A stretch of DNA of 64,000 nt. Origin: Pomphorhynchus laevis (lineage: Eukaryota > Acanthocephala > Palaeacanthocephala > Echinorhynchida > Pomphorhynchidae). Location: assembly GCA_012934845.2 (NCBI GenBank), contig WNNJ02003366.1:22340-86339 (forward strand). The letters are read 5' to 3'. Shown piece by piece: positions 1-11,078 of the stretch. Position 1 is the first letter of the stretch. Each line of letters begins with the position of its first letter. A program made the position numbers and the translations under genes. Under the pieces are notes generated by a model. That model ran no database searches. It saw only the letters and a list, made by a program, of their open reading frames with translations, and was not told the origin of the DNA.

Positions 1-1060
1 ACTTAAAGACAGTAATTTTTTCTTGAAGTGATAAATTGAGTTAATTGAGCAAATAAAATTTTTTACACATATGCCAGTTTTATAATCCCAGGGATAACCA
101 TCTTATTTTTGTATATAAGAAATGGTGCTTGTGAACAACGTTGACATGAGCTGTGTTTGTAATATATAATTCATAACTTTAATAACATTGTTCAATACGC
201 TGTTTAATTCTTGAGACATTTTTCGACATAAAACATTTTCATGGGAATGATGCAAATGCGTCGATGGACACCTAGTAGCTCAATCTGTGCATATTCCTAC
301 ACAAAAATATAATTTGGGATTTTCGATATGTGATCATCCATCGAATTGTACAGCTCTACTACTGCGGTGCTAGTTTGCAATGATAACATATCATAATGTA
401 AATCTTGATAAATAAATCGTACATGAACAAGTACTGTCTTGTTGTCAACATATGTAGATTCGTCAACTTAAAGTTCGTACCACGGTGATTTATTAATTCT
501 CTTCAAAGATTATGTATCAATGTTTTCGGGCATCTTCATAAACGTGCCAAGTCACGGTACTAACCGACATAGACACCTTTGCTATCTTTTAGCTGCATCT
601 TCAACTAGACGTTCATGATAAATGTCTTTAGTAGAAGGCATGATTAATTCCTCGCTGATAATAAATGGCATTTTCGCTTTAGCAATACGATTGGCAACTA
701 AGCATGATGCTCACAAAACATTATTATTTACTGATGTGGGAGCCCTCAATTTTTTGTTCTTTATGTTCATGCTTTGTCTTTTAAAATATTTTAGCAATTT
801 ATTCTTTAAACCTGAGTGCTTAGTATCTAAATAGTGAAATATCTTTGATGGCTTCACATTGCCTAATTATCCAGCTTATTGCCGCATACTATGCAAAGTG
901 TGTGTCATGCACGGTAATAACTTGTTTTGAAATTTTCTGTATATATGAGTCCTGTTATTGTCTGTTAAAGGTTTTCTTTTTGTTCGAAATTTTACTGTTA
1001 TTCTTTTTCGCTGTGCATCTCCTCTTAATAAAAGAGTTTTCGAATGATTTATGCTCTTAA
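1..1060 (-). pseudogene. Decayed hAT transposase, ZBED5/SCAND3-like N-terminal half
   Basis: Read on the minus strand from about 850 downward, the conceptual protein matches the ZBED5/SCAND3-like group of hAT transposases. A stretch with DTKHSGLKNK (end of a BED-type finger region) is followed by LVANRIAKAKMPF, EELIMPSTKDI, then LVHVRFIYQD preceded by a VDEST motif, which holds the first catalytic Asp region of the family. Many in-frame stops interrupt it, for example just before ASCLVANRIAKA, so it cannot be functional. The catalytic C-terminal half would lie left of position 1. The small open frames at 622-834 and 845-1060 on the plus strand are shadows of this relic. No terminal inverted repeat is visible to its right. 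The fragment at 8657-9512 carries the C-terminal end of the same transposase group. Confidence 0.7.
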
Positions 1061-2099
1061 TCATTTTGCTAAATGAGCTAAAGTTTGGAACTTAAGATAC
1101 AAGATTAGAAGGATAGAATCCGATCATCTATTAAAATAAAAACTCATTAAAACATATAATTAATAAAACTATAATATTTCGTTATTTCTTGTTCGTCCGG
1201 GTACTAATTAATCTACGGCTACATGCTTGGAGACTACTACGTTAAAATACTCAAACTAGATATTATAGCGAAAAATATCTTTCTAAATTACATTTATAAA
1301 CCAGAAAAACACAAAAAATTCAAAAATATAATAATTTAGATTATGATATCCAAATTTTGTGAATATTCACATTTGAATTAATATTCTATAAAAATAAAAA
1401 ACAACCTGTGAATGCGTCACAGTTATTTAATATTTTTGAAGCCTATTTATAATCATAAACTTGTCTAAACGAGATAATTTAAAGTGATCACTATAACATT
1501 TGAGAAAATACAAAAATAATATTTAATTTTAAAAGTAATTTTTAGAATTCAGTCTAAAACTTACAGGTTAACTACGTCCAATTAAATAGTGTGTCGGGCG
1601 AAAAAATTCTTTGAAAATCTTGGTTACTGAGAACAAATAAGGCTCAAAAACATAAAAAAGTATAATTAATAATTAGAGTAAAACTCAAAAACACAAAATC
1701 AAAAGTAATTAATAAAATTAATTATTAATAATTAATTTGTGAATGGTTTTAGGGCCCATTAATAGCCGACAGACTATACCATCTATACCTAAATAAATTA
1801 TTTTTAATTTCAAATTTTAATCGTAGATTTTTCCTACAGAAACAATGAAAATATTACATATATATAATACAGATTATGACTTTTGCAGCCTTAACACAAC
1901 TAATCAAAATATAAATCACAAATTAAATATGAACTTTAAAATTAAATTTGAATATTAAATATGAATTTAATATTAATATTAAATATGATATGATATAAAA
2001 TATGGCATGAGCATCGATAATAACACATAAAAATATAAAGTAGCTTTCTTCTTAATAAAACTAATATTGATTATAAGGAAGGTATATATCTTGAAATGA

Positions 2100-2395
2100 G
2101 CATTAAATTAACATTAACTAATTAAATCAGCTAACTGAGTCTACGTATTAAATATAATTATAAAATAAACAAAACATAATAATGCTAAATCAAAATTTAA
2201 TAATTAAATAATAAAATTAATAATTGTTTTTAGATTTTCTATAATTTAAATCAAGTTAAAATAAAAAATTGAAATTTAAAATAAACGTCATTTTTATGAA
2301 TTGACTAATAAATAACAGACGTTGTATCAGAATAAGAATTAGAGGTCATCAGGAGGAACTGCTATGCTATCAGGTTTCGGCCCCTAACTCCTATT
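2100..2395 (-). repeat. AT-rich interspersed repeat, copy 1
   Basis: In minus orientation this starts with a GC-richer head containing CCGAAACCTGATAGCATAGC, then a block ending in GTTATTTATTAGTCAATTC, then an AT-rich body, and ends near a CTCAGTTAGCTGAT motif. The same order is found on the plus strand at about 49925-50190 (very similar) and, more diverged, at 45960-46170. No coding capacity is seen. The class is not known to me; a SINE, a MITE or the end of a larger element are all possible. Confidence 0.6.
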
Positions 2396-2810
2396 AATAT
2401 TAAAACTACTATTAATTTATATCGTAAATATGACATATTTAAATTTACACGAAACATATTTTTGTATGAACATTCATGCATATAATATAGTGCAACACTT
2501 TAGTATAGATAGTCACCCAGATCAAAAAATATATAAAAAATAAAATTATATATCATACTTAATGTAATTTTTTGCATATTTTATAGTGAGCTATATTTTA
2601 TAGCCTACTTAACGTCATCTACTGTTATCTATACCATTTTTACAAATATTAAGTTGAGGATATAAAAAATTAAAATTTATAATTTTAATTTTTTCTTAGT
2701 TTTAATTTTTAATTTAAATGTAAATTTTCGTGAGCGATCAAAATAGCCTTATGGCTATGATTTGTAAATAAAAGGTTAATATCTCCATTAATGTACGCCG
2801 TCTATACGTA

Positions 2811-3035
2811 CAATCTCTTATGTGCATTCTTATTTTCTAAAAACTGTTATTTTTTACAATTTTGATTATTAAAGGTACGTTTCTTAAAATCAAAGGTAAT
2901 TCTTAAAATCAAAGTTATTTTCTCAAAGGTACGTTTCTTAAAAAACTCAAAGGTACGTACAATCTCTTATGTACATTCTTATTTTCTAAAAAATGGTATT
3001 TTTTACAATTTTGAAAGATACGTTTCTTAAAATCT
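2811..3035. repeat. Local direct duplication, about 145 bp apart
   Basis: A block of about 75-80 bp starting with CGTACAATCTCTTATGT and ending in CGTTTCTTAAAATC occurs at about 2811-2885 and again at 2955-3035 with few differences. Shorter pieces of its end (AAAGGTACGTTTCTTAAAA) occur between them, so the region looks like a small, partly scrambled tandem duplication. Confidence 0.6.
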
Positions 3036-3229
3036 CGTGCAAATATTTTACTAAAGATTACTTTAGATCACATTTAAGTACATATGGAATTATTTAAAGT
3101 GCAATACCTTAGTATAGAGTATAACACTTTAGTATATTATTTAGTTATCCTTAGGCCTTTCCGTGCCCAGATACGTCGTCACTAACGGCTATTAAGTATC
3201 TCAAGCAGATATTTTACAGCTTCGGTACA

Positions 3230-5050
3230 CCCTCGTCCATACACTCTAACCGATGTTCTCTGCATTCTGTTCAAATGAGTACCAATTGTTTCTAAGTAGC
3301 AACAATATCACATCGAGTCATACAACTCCTTATAACACTAGCGGCAATGGGTAGTGCGAACGGTATAATCACATTATATGGAAAACCGTAGAGTTGGTAT
3401 TGAAAAAAATAATTTGCCAATAAACAAATGGCACGACGCTTTAGGACGATCCCTGAATTCATTACGCTCATTACTTTGACAAACACCAATTCTACACCGC
3501 ATGAACGTATGTTTCACCATGCACGACGATCATGTTTTGATGTCACAATGCCTGATTGGTTAACATCTTCATGACCTGTACTAGTCAAAAGGTTGGCTAC
3601 CGGAAGTAAATACGAACCACCTGTGCAAGAAGTGTATCTTAGAGAGTCAAATCATAAATATGCGATTGTGAGATTAAAAGACGGACGAATTACAGAAATA
3701 TCAACAAAGCATTTAGCTCCAATACCGACAAATGATACTAGCTTATATAATGATGACCCCATCGTAAGCAAGACTATTAAATCGGAATTCGATCAGCATT
3801 TACTTAAGGCTACTAATACTAGTACGACTCATACCCAAATTACAAATAACGAAACAAAATCTTGTGATGAGGTTGTTGAGATACCAGACGTAAAAGTAGA
3901 TTGTTCTTCGCACTCCTATACAAACACTACTTTTGTACCCAGCTCTTCGAGTGTAAATAATCAGAATACAACAAACTATGTGGATGCACATCAAACAAAA
4001 GAAATAGACGAAGCAAAGTGTTCAAAACAAGGTGCTGATAAATTACGAACCTCTGATAGAAGACGACAAGCTCCAGCGTATTTTGAAGATTATCTGAAGG
4101 AGGAAGATTGACATAAATGTTGTATGACTTATCATTATTTGACCTTTTTATAGATTGTTCAATAAAGCCTCTATGGCGAATCTTAGTTTGTTTACTACAA
4201 TTTACTAAACAATTGTATACGAATGAAGAAGTTTCTCAAACCCGAAATGCTTACAATCGCGCATGACAATCAGAATGCTACCGTCGATTGGAGCAGAGAA
4301 TATCTTCATTTTTATCAGTAATCCCGGACATCACTGACGCTCAGAAACTCCTTATCTTGGTCAATTCAATCAGTGGAACGTTATATGCTCCCGTCGACGA
4401 ATGCAAAACGTTCGAAGAAGCTATCGACAAACTGGAAACATTATTTGTGAAACCGAAGAACGTTATTTACAATTGACATCTTTTATCCTCAACAAAACAA
4501 ACACTGGAACAAAGTATCGACCAGTTTTTTCAAACTCTCTTGCAAATCGGAAAAATTGCGAATTTAAAGCCGTCTCCGAAGACGAGCATCATAACCAATA
4601 TGTGCGCAATTTATTTATTCGTGGATTACGATCGCAGCAAATCAGACAGCGTCTTTTAGAACGCACAGAATTGACTTTAAAAGAAACTTACGACGTCGTA
4701 CGAAGTTTAGAACAAGCTGAAATAAATGCATAAAATTACGTAGACCGTAACATTCACGAATCGTTTTTATCTGTGTCAAATTGCAATCAAGAAGAAGAGA
4801 GTCAACAAATTGATGTAGCCAGATCCATCGTCGTTAATAACCGAACAAAATGTTTCTTCTGCGGTAGAAATCGGCATCCACCATCTGATTGTCCAGCCAG
4901 ATTGCTCAACTGTAATCATTGCGGGAAGCAAGGCAACTTTTCAAAAGTATGTCAGTCCCGTAAACAACCAAAACAGCTTAACGACCTTCAAATATCCGCC
5001 ATATTTTGCAACACTAATAATAAGGATTTTCTTAAAAAGATAGTATAACA
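3230..5050 (+). mobile_element. Gypsy-type LTR retrotransposon fossil (pol end plus gag)
   Basis: Two parts of a Ty3/Gypsy-like element lie in plus orientation. About 3230-4111 resembles the end of pol downstream of the integrase core, including the region HKYAIVRLKDGRITEIS followed by HLAP, typical of Gypsy pol C-termini. About 4270-5050 resembles gag, ending in two CCHC zinc knuckles (near 4850-4955). The element is broken in several places and looks old. The order, pol end before gag, is the reverse of a normal element, so two partial copies or a tandem junction are more likely than one element. I see no clear LTR between the parts. Confidence 0.65.
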
Positions 5051-5089
5051 GTTAAATAGGCAGCTAAAAAAGAAACAGCAAAACACAAA

Positions 5090-6690
5090 ACATGTCAGAA
5101 ATCTTCTATTATACAATCTGTTTGGTCTTCCATCCTTTACGGCCTCAGTTACAGTGGGATCTGAGCCCCACAGCCAATCCAACACGCCGCCATTCGACTG
5201 AACCACCCGGGGTATTTCACACCCCGAAGAGTTCAATCGAGGCGGCTTATGCTGGGTAAACGATAGACGAAGAGCTTGAGAAAACTTAGCCTTTGCTCTG
5301 GGGGACGTCCCTTAGAAAAAAAGACTAATCCCGAGATAGCCCAAGTCCCCCCCCAAAGGCGCACCTGAGTTTTCCCTTTCAATGACAGATGCTGGGCCGT
5401 TTCAGGGCCAACCTAGCTCTCTTTAGGTACGTTTAAGTCTATCCAAGTCGGCTTTCACCGACCAGTTCACCGTAACGGTGAACCCCAAGTATATTACTCG
5501 ACTCGTAAAGACAGGGAGTGGTTGATTAATCAAAATGGAGGAGAGTGTAGAGAGTGCTAATCTCTTAAGTTTTTTCTTTGTAGCGGGGGCGCCATGAAAG
5601 ACAACCACCTGCGATTTCGCGGATTTTAAAATAAGATTAGATTTGGGTAACTGATCTTTTAATCTCAAAAAGAAACGGCTGATGTCCGGGACTACGTCTT
5701 TGCACCTGCGTCCAGAGAACAGGGCTGTGGTATCATCAGCATATACCACTAGACGTTGTACGCGTTTAAATATTTTAAAGAGTTCAATAGAGGCAGCAAG
5801 ATATAAAATTGGAGAAAGAGGTGATCCTTGGGGCACACCTGTAATAGGGTAGAGCAAACGCGCATTAGGGTCGTCTTTATAATAGAATCGCTTGGTGTAC
5901 AGCAGTATCTCCACCCTGTTAACAATTCTCGCAGGTAACCCTAGGGACCTGAGAGAAGAGATAACAAAGGGAATGGAGATGCGGTCAAATGCAGCAGAAA
6001 AATCAAGGAAAACAGCCACAGCAAGTTGATGACTATTCTCCTGACAAAACTCATGCACTTCACCTACAGCTGAATGGACCGAGCGACCTTTGACGAACCC
6101 ATGGAAACAAGGTGGGAATAAATTTCGCCTACTCAGATGATCGCGGATTTTACGCGCAAGCGCTTTTTCGTAGATTGATACAAGGGAATTTTGAATCGAT
6201 ATGGGCCGTAGGTCTTTAGGACATGAGACCGGATTTTTCTTTGATAAAATATACGTCTACTAATGTTGATGCCGGCCCCATCAGATGGGGCAGCTAATAG
6301 CATTGTGACGGCTACTTCTCTTCTCTATTCGGCTGTCAAAAGATGAGACACAAGAATAGAGTGGAGCGACGGATTTGGAGGTGCCCGGAAGAGGCCCCCA
6401 TGAGTTAAGGATATCTGTAAGAGATAGATCCCTACTCCTGAAGTCTCCCCAAGGCGGGATTGGCTGAGGTGATTGAGTGGCTCCATAATTATGTAGGGAT
6501 AGTGACTCCTCCAAAACTTTGTCAAGACCTATATTACCAATCCAATCCAATGCCCTATCCCTCCAACAGACAAACTTTCCTTTTTGAATATCTTCCAGAA
6601 GAAAGACTGAGCAGGGCTAATGGAAGCAATGCTTGCCCTATCTTTACCCAGTTGGAATCTATATTTAGTGATTTAATATTCTTTTGAGAG
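5090..6690 (-). mobile_element. LINE-G remnant (I/Jockey/R1-like reverse transcriptase)
   Basis: The minus strand 6058-5423 encodes 211 aa of reverse transcriptase. FLDFSAAFDR holds the first catalytic Asp, TGVPQGSPLSPILY is the conserved RT motif B region, and VVYADDT carries the YADD catalytic pair. The RT domain starts earlier, near 6260, out of frame, where PKDLRPISIQNSL and GFVKGRSVHSA can be read. About 6550-6281 contains a separate stretch with SWGPLPGTSKSVAPLYSC, which also looks LINE-derived but whose place relative to the RT is unclear. The 3' portion runs to about 5090 and is GC-rich. It is 5'-truncated and has several frame breaks. It abuts LINE-F, whose RT stops near 6770. Confidence 0.65.
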
Positions 6691-6769
6691 AGCTTGCCTG
6701 GCAGAAGCAGAGAGATTGGGAAGACGAAGCATATACGATAAGGTCTTCACATCATCCCTTCATTTTTTC

Positions 6770-9700
6770 ACGTTCATTAGTAGAATAGTTAGGAATGAAC
6801 GTCCAATCATGAAACCATGTGGATAATTAACCAATATATGATTACAGTTCAGATGATCCCCGATTCTACTAACAATGAGTCTTTCCGAGAGTTTGCAGAA
6901 TATTATAGTTAAACTGATTGACCCAAAGTCGCACAAAAGCTATAAGGATGCTTTTGGGAATGGGTAATACAATTGCACATTTCCAAGTGTCAGGAATCCA
7001 AGATAAGTCCAAGCTATATCGGAAAAACAGTTAAACGATTACTCAGTACGTTCGCTGATCTTTACGAGGAAGGAGGCAATATTGCCTTATCCCGGAGATA
7101 CAAACGAATCGAGCTTCATAACCTCGATCAACACCTCCAACACTGAGTGGACGAACACAACACCGATGTGCAATAGGAATATACTTATAACTAAAGTCAC
7201 GGCTTGCATTGAGAAGCTGTCAGCTAAATGTTGGGCGATCAGAGACTGTTAGATAAAATTCTCAGCTAACGTTTGAATTGAGCTAATTGGTGTGACAAAA
7301 GTTTTTCTGTTTCTTACATATGAGCAAACCATCATAGAGTTCAAAGATGCATATCTAACGATACCATCTTCGTACTAACAGTATTTCTGAAATTTTAGCT
7401 TATTTTATAAGTTCCGAGAGTAGATGTAGGCACGTTTTGAAGTAGGAGAACGTCTAAACTTGCGCCAAAATTTGTTAAGGGACTTGAGAGCATCAATATC
7501 TCTGTTGAACCAAGGAATATGGTCATGCTTGGACTTGCAAGCACGTAGCTGAACAAAGATTTCTGAAATACGCTTCAATTCCTCAAGAAGGAGATCAAAG
7601 GCTACTAAAATATTCTAACCGGAGTTAACATAAAGACTATTCTAGTTACCCTTTGGGAAGTTTGCAACTAGTTGACTAGCATCAACAACTATCCAACAAC
7701 GTTTTTTAAATTGGAGCTTTGGAGGCCTTGTTGGATACCGACTGTGGCATAGAGTACACAGTGATCACTATTGCCGATTGGTGCGTCATAACGAACACCT
7801 GAGACGTCTCCCATACACTTAATAAAGACCAAATAGAGTATAAAAGGCGTCCCTGTCACACAAGTAGGTTATTTAATATGTTGAACCAGTAGCATTTCGA
7901 GTAACAGAGAGTCACTTAATACTTCCCAATTTCGTGATGTGATGATAAGTTGAAGTCACCTAAAAGCAGAATCAGATCATACGAAGATAAACTCAGCAAA
8001 TGTAGTTTAAGGGAGTCAAATCTTAATTCATAGGACGGAGAGCGAGAAAGGACACCGAATCGATATTGCTGACTATTTCCCAGTGTAAAAGCGAGTCCTT
8101 CAAATGACGATCCGATCTCGTCACGAAAAGCAGAAATGTTCAATACCAGGTGATTATTTTGCACATATGCGGCTACCCCAACTCTACGTTTATCACGCGA
8201 GCGATCCAATCGTATAAGAAACTAGTTAGGAATGACAACACAATTATCCGAAATGTTGGCATGTAGCTATGTTTCGGTCATACAAAATACATCAAAACGT
8301 TTCGATGCTACTAGGAATTAAATTTCAGAGGACTGAGCCAAAAGACTGCGAACATTTGAATATCCGAATAAAATGTTCGTATAATGACAAACTGTGACAC
8401 ACTCGGTAAAGCTTACGAAGTCAACTAGTTCACCTGCACACCAATCAACACTACTATAGAAATCTGACTCTACAGAAGTAACGGTTTCCACCGGACAGCT
8501 GGACGCCACACGAACACTCGAAAATTCCGAACACATAGCTTGCTTTCGCCACTTTCCACCCGTCGGTGCAGCTCAGCGAAAGCCTCGTGTCTTCTCAAAC
8601 GGTCTATGGGAGATAAATCACGGAGTATATGTAAGTCAGAACATGATAGTCTAAATCAGTGTTTCTCAAAGTGGTCCGTAGCGCCCCCTTTGGGCCTGTT
8701 TGACGATTCAGGGGGCGGTAGAGAATTTTTGATTAAAAGGGGGTCCATGAAAGAGAGGTGGGGGTCGATGAAAAAATGTAAATTTCATCTTCATTACAAA
8801 TAAACAACACATATTTAAGATTATAAGTAAGCACGAAATAGCCAATTACAATTTATCCTTTTAGTTTTCATTTTAAAATACCCTTTTAAAACATAACACA
8901 AATCGCTATAATATTACTGAAATCACAATACGTGTATAAATTTATTGTGGCGCGCCAGGGGCGACCCCATGCCACAGGCGACCCCCATGCTATTTTTGAA
9001 GGGAAATTGGGGTTGTTTTTGAGAAATATTAAAAATAGCCCCCATCAAGACTCGAACCAGAACAGTCAATTGAAATTCAAATTCAAAAGCGGCTATCAAC
9101 AATTTTGGTTGCAAAATAAAATTCAACAAAGTTATCCTGAAACATGGGCAATCGTTCAGAAGTTTTTGATTGCCTTCCCAACGTCATATCTGGTCGAAAG
9201 AGGATTTAGCGCAGTTACAAATCTTTTGTCAAAGAAAAGAAATCGTCTTCAAATAGTTCAGAGAGGCAATCTAAGACTTCTATTAACTAATATAGAACCG
9301 AAAATCAAAACCCTGGTAGACTCGCACCAGATACATCCGTCTCATTAAACACTTAACGCAAACTATTATTTAAATATATGGAGATCGTGCTTAAAATAAA
9401 CTATAAGTAAATCAGAATTTTTATTAATATATTTTTTTATATCAGGGGGTCCATAATAAATATTGTTTTTTTTCAAAGGGGGCGGCTGACAAAAAAGGTT
9501 TGAGGAACACTGGTCTAAATACATGCTTGAGTAGAAAGTTGGCATGATCTTTTGAGACTAAAACAACTTTTAAAAGCCTTGGTTTGACTGACAGTTTCTT
9601 GCCTAGTCGATAAACTCTATGAACCTTTAAAAGCTTTGCAACATCCACATCGCTCTGAAGAAATTGTTTTTAAAACACCTCGCGAAGTTGCTTAATACCT

Positions 9701-9840
9701 TCAACAATCTACATTGAGCATTGCTGATGAGTGATTTTTAATACCGCTCCCGATAATGTTTAACTCTCTTCGAGAGTTAAATAGTCTAAAGCTAGCAGTC
9801 GGTACTAATGAAGATTTAGCTTTAAGGTAATTGATGGCCG
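6770..9840 (-). mobile_element. LINE-F remnant, CR1-like, ORF1 split by a hAT insertion
   Basis: Read on minus: the C-terminal half of ORF1 at about 9648-9521 (LLKVHRVYRLGKK, PRLLKVVLVSKDHA) continues after the inserted hAT at 8650-8530 (ILRDLSPIDRLRRHEAFAEL, GESKLCVRNFRV). It has the layout of the ORF1 C-terminus of LINE-A. ORF2 starts at 8536 (MCSEFSSVRV), overlapping the ORF1 end as in LINE-A. The APE endonuclease follows (NVRSLLAQ near 8350; LILLLGDFNLSSHHE near 7940). RT N-terminal pieces lie at about 7020-6770 (IPDTWKCAIVLPIPKS, PHGFMIGRS). The rest of RT is missing where LINE-G begins. Many stops and frameshifts make this an old copy. Confidence 0.65.
8657..9512 (+). mobile_element. 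hAT deletion derivative with TIRs and 8-bp TSD
   Basis: An 856-bp element with imperfect terminal inverted repeats: the left end starts CAGTGTTTCTCAAA and the right end, read inward, starts CAGTGTTCCTCAAA; GC-rich CCCCCTTTG follows on both sides. It is flanked by a perfect 8-bp target site duplication, GTCTAAAT, at 8649-8656 and 9513-9520, diagnostic of hAT. The only coding part is the transposase C-terminus in 8932-9348 (SYLVERGFSAVTNLLSKKRN, then the dimerisation region ending near NIEPKIKTL), of the ZBED5/SCAND3-like group. The catalytic and BED regions are deleted, so it was mobilised in trans. It sits inside ORF1 of LINE-F. Confidence 0.88.
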
Positions 9841-9842
9841 TC

Positions 9843-10395
9843 TATAATTTTCTCGCATTCGTTATGATTACGGCTTTTCTTCCTACTCTATAGCATGATT
9901 TTCATCATATCTATCCGACCGTTCCATTCGCGTCTGTTCTAATTCATCCTCTTCCAATTTTATCCCTATTTTCTGCGGGATCCCACAAGGTTCAGTCCTA
10001 GGGCCCCTGCTTTTCTCTATTTTCTGCTTGACGATCTCTTTCCGTTCACCAAACCTTACTCCATAAACGTCATGCAATACGCCGATTACATCATCATCTA
10101 TGCTCATGCACCCGCCCATCGCATACACGATATCGTCATTTCTGCCTCTAACTGTATTTCTTCTATCTACAAATGTCTATCTCGTCTTCAATTCATTCTA
10201 AACTCAGACAATTTCAAAATAATGTGGATTCTCCCCCGTTAACCTAACATATATCCTCCCCTGCTTTTTTGCCTCATCAATAATTCCCATAGTTTATAAT
10301 ATCACTTTATTAGGCTTCCATTTCAATGATCACATTTTACTTAAACCCTATGTTTGCGGCAAGGTTCGCTCGTCTAATTTAATTCGGCAACATTT
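9843..10395 (+). mobile_element. LINE-B fragment (RT core), truncated at both ends
   Basis: A plus-strand stretch similar in nucleotides to LINE-B copy 1 between about 19640 and 20180. The RT motif B region (GCGGGATCCCACAAGGTTC) and the beginning of the YADD region can be followed, but the frame is broken repeatedly and the second Asp region is altered. It stops where AT-rich sequence starts. It lacks the LINE-B tail, so it is not a simple 5'-truncated insertion; a later deletion or rearrangement removed the 3' end. Confidence 0.7.
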
Positions 10396-11078
10396 CCGAA
10401 AGGCGGACACAAATAGGCGAAAAAAAACGAAAGACCTTTATTAGACATTTAAAAAACATCTTTCATTTTTTTTGCAGCATAGTGTAGGTAAAGTTTGAAA
10501 TTAAAATTAAATTTTTTTCAAAAAAATTAAAATTTGAATATTTTTCAAGTAAGTGTTCGGATTAGTTAAAAATTATCACACAATGATAGCACATTATGTA
10601 TTTAGCTCGATACGACGTATATAACGCTTCAGAGAAAATGTTCAATTTTTTAAACTTAAAAATAATGTTTCCTAAAAAAATCGATATGATAACCCACACT
10701 TTTTTCATCTCACAACATCGACCATCTATCACTTAACATTTACACAAAAACTTTTGAATTGATTTATTCAGAATGTTGCAAAAATTTAAATTTAAATTTT
10801 TTAAATTAAAACAAAAATAATTAAAATTTTACCATTGCCCTTGTTAGTAGTTTGTTTACTGCAATATTATTATAATACGATTACAAATCATATATCTACA
10901 TTATTTTCAAGTTTGAGATTGATTTAACATGTATTACGTTGTAAAACAAAATTTAATTTTTTGAACTTCAAAATACTTTTTAAGCACTTTGGTATTATTA
11001 TTAATGTTTCAACAGCACATAAAAGCATGGCTTAATTGGCTGGTTCACTGCAGAAAAAAAGAAAATATAATAAAAGTA
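10396..11078. other. AT-rich spacer, probably includes LINE-A 3' UTR
   Basis: No coding similarity. The part next to 11078 should contain the 3' UTR of LINE-A (minus strand), but without a second copy of its tail the end cannot be placed. Confidence 0.4.

Larger units (their letters stand above)
1065..3230. other. AT-rich stretch without recognisable gene
   Basis: About 2.1 kb of very AT-rich sequence. I see no coding similarity. It contains a local direct duplication (about 2811-2885 and 2955-3035) and one copy of an AT-rich interspersed repeat with a GC-richer head (about 2100-2395, minus orientation), listed separately. Confidence 0.6.

Noticed and set aside
845-1064. Short open frames on both strands at 845-1064 as host genes
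   Set aside because: The minus strand here continues the decayed hAT transposase text; frames of 60-70 codons are expected by chance in it.
9035-9062. tRNA-like T-loop text (GGTTCGAGTC on minus)
   Set aside because: It lies inside the hAT element; no cloverleaf could be drawn around it.
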